Origin: JAQAZP01 sp965531145
Lineage (GTDB): Bacteria; Acidobacteriota; JAQAZP01
Reading direction: 5' to 3'
Assembly (NCBI GenBank): GCA_965531145.1
Contig: CBESOE010000007.1
Span: 1-64,000, forward strand
Length of the DNA: 64,000 bases
Shown here: positions 61,064-64,000 of the stretch, in pieces
Layout: every line of letters begins with the position of its first letter
Numbering within the stretch: the first letter of the stretch is position 1
The notes under the pieces: generated by a model
Databases searched by the model: none
Seen by the model: only the letters and a program-made list of their open reading frames with translations
Told to the model about the DNA's origin: nothing
Made by a program: the position numbers and the translations under genes

Positions 61064-61258
61064 ATGAGTGAAGTTCTGATCATCGTTCTTTTCCTGGTGG
61101 GCTGGTATGTGCTCAATGCCTTTATCCTGCCCTGGTGCGGCGTCTCCACGTGAATGAGCCGCAGTTGCGCGGTCGAGGATCGACCGGTCCAGGCGATGAG
61201 CGGGAATGAAGACGGCACTTTGAAACAGGCACCGGAACAGAAACCCAGCGGAGAATAG
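61064..61258 (+). CDS. Candidate small membrane selenoprotein (in-frame UGA = Sec30)
   Basis: A 64-residue reading with an in-frame TGA at 61151-61153, ending at TAG 61256-61258. One membrane helix (MSEVLIIVLFLVGWYVLNAF, residues 1-20) is followed by ILPWCGVST, then UGA as residue 30, then MSRSCAVEDR and a polar tail. Cys25 and Cys35 flank the UGA. A perfect hairpin at 61170-61186, with GG in the loop 24 nt after the UGA, fits the position and shape of a bacterial SECIS element. AAGGGG lies six bases upstream of ATG 61064; a second in-frame ATG at 61016 would add 16 residues. If UGA is a stop, this is a 29-residue protein. The fmdB gene starts 4 bp after the TAG. Confidence 0.6.
61170..61186 (+). 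promoter_or_regulatory. SECIS-like hairpin downstream of UGA
   Basis: CGGTCGA (61170-61176) pairs perfectly with TCGACCG (61180-61186) around a GGA (or A-GGA-U) loop. In the E. coli fdhF element the loop guanines are 19-20 nt after UGA; here they are 24-25 nt, within the range seen in bacteria. No bulged U was identified. Confidence 0.5.
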
Positions 61259-61262
61259 TGGT

Positions 61263-61493
61263 ATGCCGATCTACGAATACAAGTGTCGTGAGTGTGATCT
61301 GGTTTTTGAAGTGCTGAAGCGCTCCAGGCTGTCAGAGAGTGATGCGGAGCGTTGCCCCGGCTGCGGCGGGGAGGAGACAGACAAACTCTACTCTTCCTTT
61401 GCTGGAATGGTGCCGGTGGCCGCCGGTGGTGGCGGCTGCCCCAGTGCCGGGAGTGGCGGCGCCTGCGGCGGTGGTCAGGGAGGTTTTTCCTGA
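61263..61493 (+). CDS. FmdB-family zinc-ribbon protein
   Basis: A 76-residue protein. MPIYEYKCRECDLVFEVL, then CPGCGG, gives the two-knuckle zinc ribbon of the FmdB/putative regulatory family (DUF-type CxxC). The tail is Gly/Ser-rich with extra Cys residues (GGGGCPSAGSGGACGGG), which is common in this family. Function unknown, with a suggested regulatory role. It starts 4 bp after the stop of the candidate selenoprotein and is probably co-transcribed. Confidence 0.88.
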   Translation: MPIYEYKCRECDLVFEVLKRSRLSESDAERCPGCGGEETDKLYSSFAGMVPVAAGGGGCPSAGSGGACGGGQGGFS

Positions 61494-61504
61494 GGATAGA
61501 ACGG

Positions 61505-61521
61505 CCCGGCGGTGCGCCGGG
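61505..61521. other. GC hairpin between convergent genes
   Basis: CCCGGC (61505-61510) and GCCGGG (61516-61521) form a six-base stem with loop GGTGC, 12 bp after the fmdB stop. No T tract follows, so it is at best a weak terminator. Confidence 0.3.
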
Positions 61522-61596
61522 AACACCCGCAGCGGAATACAGGGCCCCGGAACCGGGCACGCATCCGGCCGGGGTCTTGTCATGTACCACATCTCG

Positions 61597-61899
61597 TCAG
61601 GGGAGCTTTTTCCCCAGTTTCTCTTCCACCGCCTGGAGTTTGCGCTGGATGGCCCCTTCGGCGCCGTCCCGGTCGTCGATCTTCACCACCGTGGAGACCC
61701 GCGAGGAAAAGTCCCGCATACGGAGGTGGCAGCGGCGGATCAGGTCGAAGACCTCGTCGCAGGTCCCTTCCACCACCGTACCCATGGGATTGACCCGGTA
61801 GTCGAGGCCGCTCTCCTCCACAAGTTTCAGGATCTCGGCCACCGGCCCCGACATGCCGCTGGCCCGGTCCACCGGGGCCACGCTGAATTCGGCAAGCAT
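61597..61899 (-). CDS. MTH1187/DUF77-family thiamine-binding-like protein
   Basis: A 100-residue protein with the MTH1187 pattern: LAEFSVAPVD at the start, then LKLVEESGLDYRVNPMGTVVEGT and VFDLIRRCH. The fold is a ferredoxin-like alpha/beta sandwich; some homologues bind thiamine. I chose the ATG with AGGAG eight bases upstream over an ATG six codons earlier. It precedes no other thiamine gene here. Confidence 0.85.
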   Translation of the reverse strand: MLAEFSVAPVDRASGMSGPVAEILKLVEESGLDYRVNPMGTVVEGTCDEVFDLIRRCHLRMRDFSSRVSTVVKIDDRDGAEGAIQRKLQAVEEKLGKKLP

Positions 61900-61927
61900 G
61901 ATGTATCTCCTCTCCAAAAGAAGACCG

Positions 61928-61958
61928 GTGGAAAGTAGTAACTGTCCCTACTTTCCAC
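61928..61958. repeat. short inverted repeat with TAACTGTCCC core
   Basis: GTGGAAAGTA (61928-61937) and TACTTTCCAC (61949-61958) form a perfect ten-base stem; the loop contains ACTGTCCC. The TAACTGTCCC decamer is also found in the nested repeat at 32369-32381, so both may belong to one dispersed family. It lies between two minus-strand genes. Confidence 0.6.
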
Positions 61959-61970
61959 AAATTCCTCGTC

Positions 61971-62711
61971 TTAATACAAACCCCCGTCCACGGTGAGCAC
62001 CTGGCCGGTGATGTAGGCCGCGTCGTCAGACAGCAGGAAGAGCGCGGCGGCCGCGGCTTCGTCCACCGTGGCCATGCGGTTCATCGGCGTCATGGCCAGC
62101 AGCCGCTGGCGGGCCAGTTCGGGCAGGGTGGCGGTCATGTCGGTCTCCACCAGACCCAGGGCCAGGCTGTTTACCCGCAGGCCCAGCTTGCCCACCTCCC
62201 GGGCCAGTGACTTGGAAAAGGCGATGGCGCCGGCCTTGGAGGCGGCGTAGTTGGTCTGGCCCTCGGTGCCCATCAGGCCGCTGATGGAGGCGATGTTGAG
62301 AACCACCCCGGACTTGCGTTTCATCATCGAGACGATCACCGACCGGGTGAAGTTGTAGACGCCCTTCAGATTGACGTCCACCACCCGGTCCCAGGTCTCC
62401 TCGTCCATCATGAACAGTGCCCGGTCGGACCGGATGCCGGCATTGTTCACCAGGAAATCCACCTTGTCGTCGAACGCCGTGCGGAATTTCTTTACCGCCG
62501 CGGTCACCGCTCCGCTGTCCGAGGCGTCCACCTGGGCGGAGTAGGCCCGCACTCCCCGGGATTCCAGCTGGCTGGTCAGCCAGGCGGCCTCGTCCTCGCG
62601 GTTGTGGTAGGTGAAGGCCACGTGGCAGCCCCGATCGCCCAGGGCCAGGGCGATGGCCCGGCCGATTCCTCTCGAAGCGCCGCTGACGATGGCGGTCTTG
62701 TCCTTGAACAT
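61971..62711 (-). CDS. fabG: 3-oxoacyl-ACP reductase (FabG-like SDR)
   Basis: A 246-residue classical short-chain dehydrogenase of FabG length. NADPH site GASRGIGRAI (11-20), NNAG (89-92), catalytic Ser (142 or 144, NIASISG), Y155 and K159 (YAASK) are all present. It reduces 3-ketoacyl-ACP to 3-hydroxyacyl-ACP. It lies about 40 kb from the KS/ACP operon, which has no reductase of its own, so it could supply that activity in trans (inference). Downstream of it on the same strand is the MTH1187-type gene. Confidence 0.85.
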   Translation of the reverse strand: MFKDKTAIVSGASRGIGRAIALALGDRGCHVAFTYHNREDEAAWLTSQLESRGVRAYSAQVDASDSGAVTAAVKKFRTAFDDKVDFLVNNAGIRSDRALFMMDEETWDRVVDVNLKGVYNFTRSVIVSMMKRKSGVVLNIASISGLMGTEGQTNYAASKAGAIAFSKSLAREVGKLGLRVNSLALGLVETDMTATLPELARQRLLAMTPMNRMATVDEAAAAALFLLSDDAAYITGQVLTVDGGLY

Positions 62712-62791
62712 CGTTCTCCCTGTACTTCCAGTTCCGGTCCCGGTTCGTTGGCGATTCGTCTAGTGACTCCATGGTATCACGCGTATTGCGG

Positions 62792-64000
62792 TCATCGGGG
62801 CGGCAAGGTGGAGTGGTAGATCTCGAAGTTGCCGTCCCGGTGGTCGTCCCAGACCACGTGCAGCGTGCCGTCGGGCGCCGGGTAGATCGAGGCATCCATG
62901 GAAACGGCACCATCCCGGGTGATCCGGGTGGTTGGCGACCACCCTTCCGGCCCCCGGGTTTTGCTGTAGACCTCGAAGTTGCCCACTGCCGAGTCGGTCC
63001 AGACCATCAGCACCGGTCCCTCCGCCCCCTGGGCCACCGAGGGGTGCCTGATCTCGTAGGCCCGTCCCCGCGGGTGGTGCCAGGTGACCCGCTCCCCGCG
63101 GCCGCCATCGGTGCCGAGCAGGTGAGAATAGTAGATCTCCGGCTGGCCATGGCGGCTGTCCACCCAGACCAGGTGCACGCCGCCCCCGGCTGCCGGCCAG
63201 GCCGCCGGCTGCCCGGCCGCGGTATCCACCGGGGTCAGGCGGTTTACCGGTCCCCACTCACCGTCGGCCAGCCTGCGGTGGTAGATGCCCGGCGCGCCTT
63301 GTTGCGGAGTCATTTTCCAGACCAGGTGCAGGGAGCCGTCAACCGTATCGGGCACCAGTCCGGGGAAGAAACAACGGCCGCCGGCACGTGTCTCGCCCAC
63401 CGGCTGCAACCCGTCGGGCGCGCCGTCCAACGGGCCAAAAAAGATCTCCCGCCGGTCTTCCAGCTGGCCGGGAAAGGCGAGGTGGAACCGGCCAGCGCCA
63501 TCGGTGCAGAAGGAGGCCTTGTAGGCCTGCAGGCCCGGCGGTGAGACACGGCGGTCCGGGCTCCACCCGTCGGCGGTGAGTGAGCGGCTGTAGATGCCCA
63601 TGGTCCCGGTGCGATCGTCGGTGTAGATCAGGGAGAGGTTCCCCTGGTGATCGGCCAGCAGGTCCGGGGTGCGCGAGGTCCGGCCGTCACGGGGGGAGAG
63701 GCGTTGCGGCGTTGACCACTGCCCGCTTTCCAGCACCGCATGGTAGACCTCGTAGGTGCGGCCCGACTTTTCATCGTCCGGGCCGGTGCTTGAGGCTTCA
63801 CCCTCATGGTAGTCGCTGGCGTCGAACCAGACCAGGTGGGCCCGCCCCTTGCGGTCGAAGGCCACGCTGCGGTTGTGAAGGGCGGCGGTGTGCGAGTTTC
63901 CCGGGGTGCGGGTGACCCGGCGTGGTTCGCCCCAGCCGTCCCGGCTGCCCGGGGGCAGCGGCAGTAGACCCTCGCGATCCAGGCCCTCGGTGATCAGTTC
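62792..64000 (-). CDS. Sialidase-like beta-propeller protein (partial, N-terminus beyond the window)
   Basis: The minus-strand frame is open from the window edge (64000) to the stop at 62792; 402 residues are visible. At least six repeats share the pattern HLVWVD.R.G..EIYYS, as in BNR/sialidase-type or tachylectin-like propellers (for example HLVWFDASDYHEG and HVVWDDHRDGNFEIYHS). No catalytic Arg triad of true sialidases could be placed. The start and any signal peptide lie outside the window; an internal GTG at 63865 is not the true start. Confidence 0.75.
   Translation of the reverse strand, partial: ELITEGLDREGLLPLPPGSRDGWGEPRRVTRTPGNSHTAALHNRSVAFDRKGRAHLVWFDASDYHEGEASSTGPDDEKSGRTYEVYHAVLESGQWSTPQRLSPRDGRTSRTPDLLADHQGNLSLIYTDDRTGTMGIYSRSLTADGWSPDRRVSPPGLQAYKASFCTDGAGRFHLAFPGQLEDRREIFFGPLDGAPDGLQPVGETRAGGRCFFPGLVPDTVDGSLHLVWKMTPQQGAPGIYHRRLADGEWGPVNRLTPVDTAAGQPAAWPAAGGGVHLVWVDSRHGQPEIYYSHLLGTDGGRGERVTWHHPRGRAYEIRHPSVAQGAEGPVLMVWTDSAVGNFEVYSKTRGPEGWSPTTRITRDGAVSMDASIYPAPDGTLHVVWDDHRDGNFEIYHSTLPPR

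Noticed and set aside
1..64000. CRISPR arrays, tRNA or rRNA genes, prophage or intact insertion sequences
   Set aside because: No regularly spaced repeats, cloverleaf-like sequence, rRNA-like stretch or transposase/integrase motif was seen on reading both strands; a tRNAscan-SE and ISfinder run would be needed to be certain.

Overview
The window is 64 kb of GC-rich chromosomal DNA with dense, short-spaced, often overlapping operons. Two-component kinases, a sigma-54 promoter, a PEP-CTERM protein, TonB and tripartite transport systems and a candidate UGA-encoded selenoprotein point to a Gram-negative bacterium. A deltaproteobacterial-type lineage (Desulfobacterota, Desulfuromonadia or a relative) is the best guess, inferred from gene content only. 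I saw no rRNA, tRNA, CRISPR array, prophage or intact insertion sequence.

Layout. 1-1715: tail of an unseen gene, an NHL-propeller lipoprotein and a HEAT-repeat lipoprotein. 1716-6963 (minus): a PAS histidine kinase with receiver, followed by a large periplasmic-propeller sensor with a cytoplasmic PP2C phosphatase. 7243-9511: DNA polymerase IV and a convergent DUF72 protein around a palindromic repeat. 9573-17171 (plus): a seven-gene chain of hybrid kinase, gatC, gatA, cell-wall amidase, family 2 glycosyltransferase and a LolD/MacB-like ABC pair. 17140-18910 (minus): a class 1 isoprenoid synthase and a lycopene-cyclase-domain membrane protein. 19062-19937: a PEP-CTERM-locus-type polysaccharide deacetylase.

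20076-32278 (plus) is the most striking block. From one good sigma-70 promoter, 13 closely packed genes encode an acyltransferase, acyl carrier protein, dehydratase, ketosynthase, a catalytically dead ketosynthase partner, thioesterase, methyltransferase, two glycosyltransferases, a peptide-type ABC importer without ATPases, and a third glycosyltransferase. This looks like a type II fatty-acid/polyketide-like pathway making a methylated, glycosylated acyl product. The product is unknown, and no ketoreductase lies in the operon (a FabG is at 61971-62711).

32511-36812 is a MacB-type tripartite efflux system. 36889-38131 holds a tiny PEP-CTERM protein behind a near-perfect sigma-54 promoter and a broken beta-helix gene joined to a remnant of an adaptor-protein gene. 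38382-45060 couples a large propeller/FG-GAP protein to an iron-chelate/B12-type ABC importer. 45017-55573 carries an isochorismatase-like hydrolase, RpoH-like sigma factor, nucleotide-sugar epimerase, glycosyltransferase, several lipoproteins, a nitrilase-family amidohydrolase and an FAD protein. 55831-60922 has an Oar-like TonB receptor and an ion transporter. 61064-61258 is the candidate selenoprotein, followed by FmdB, a thiamine-binding-like protein, FabG and a partial propeller protein.
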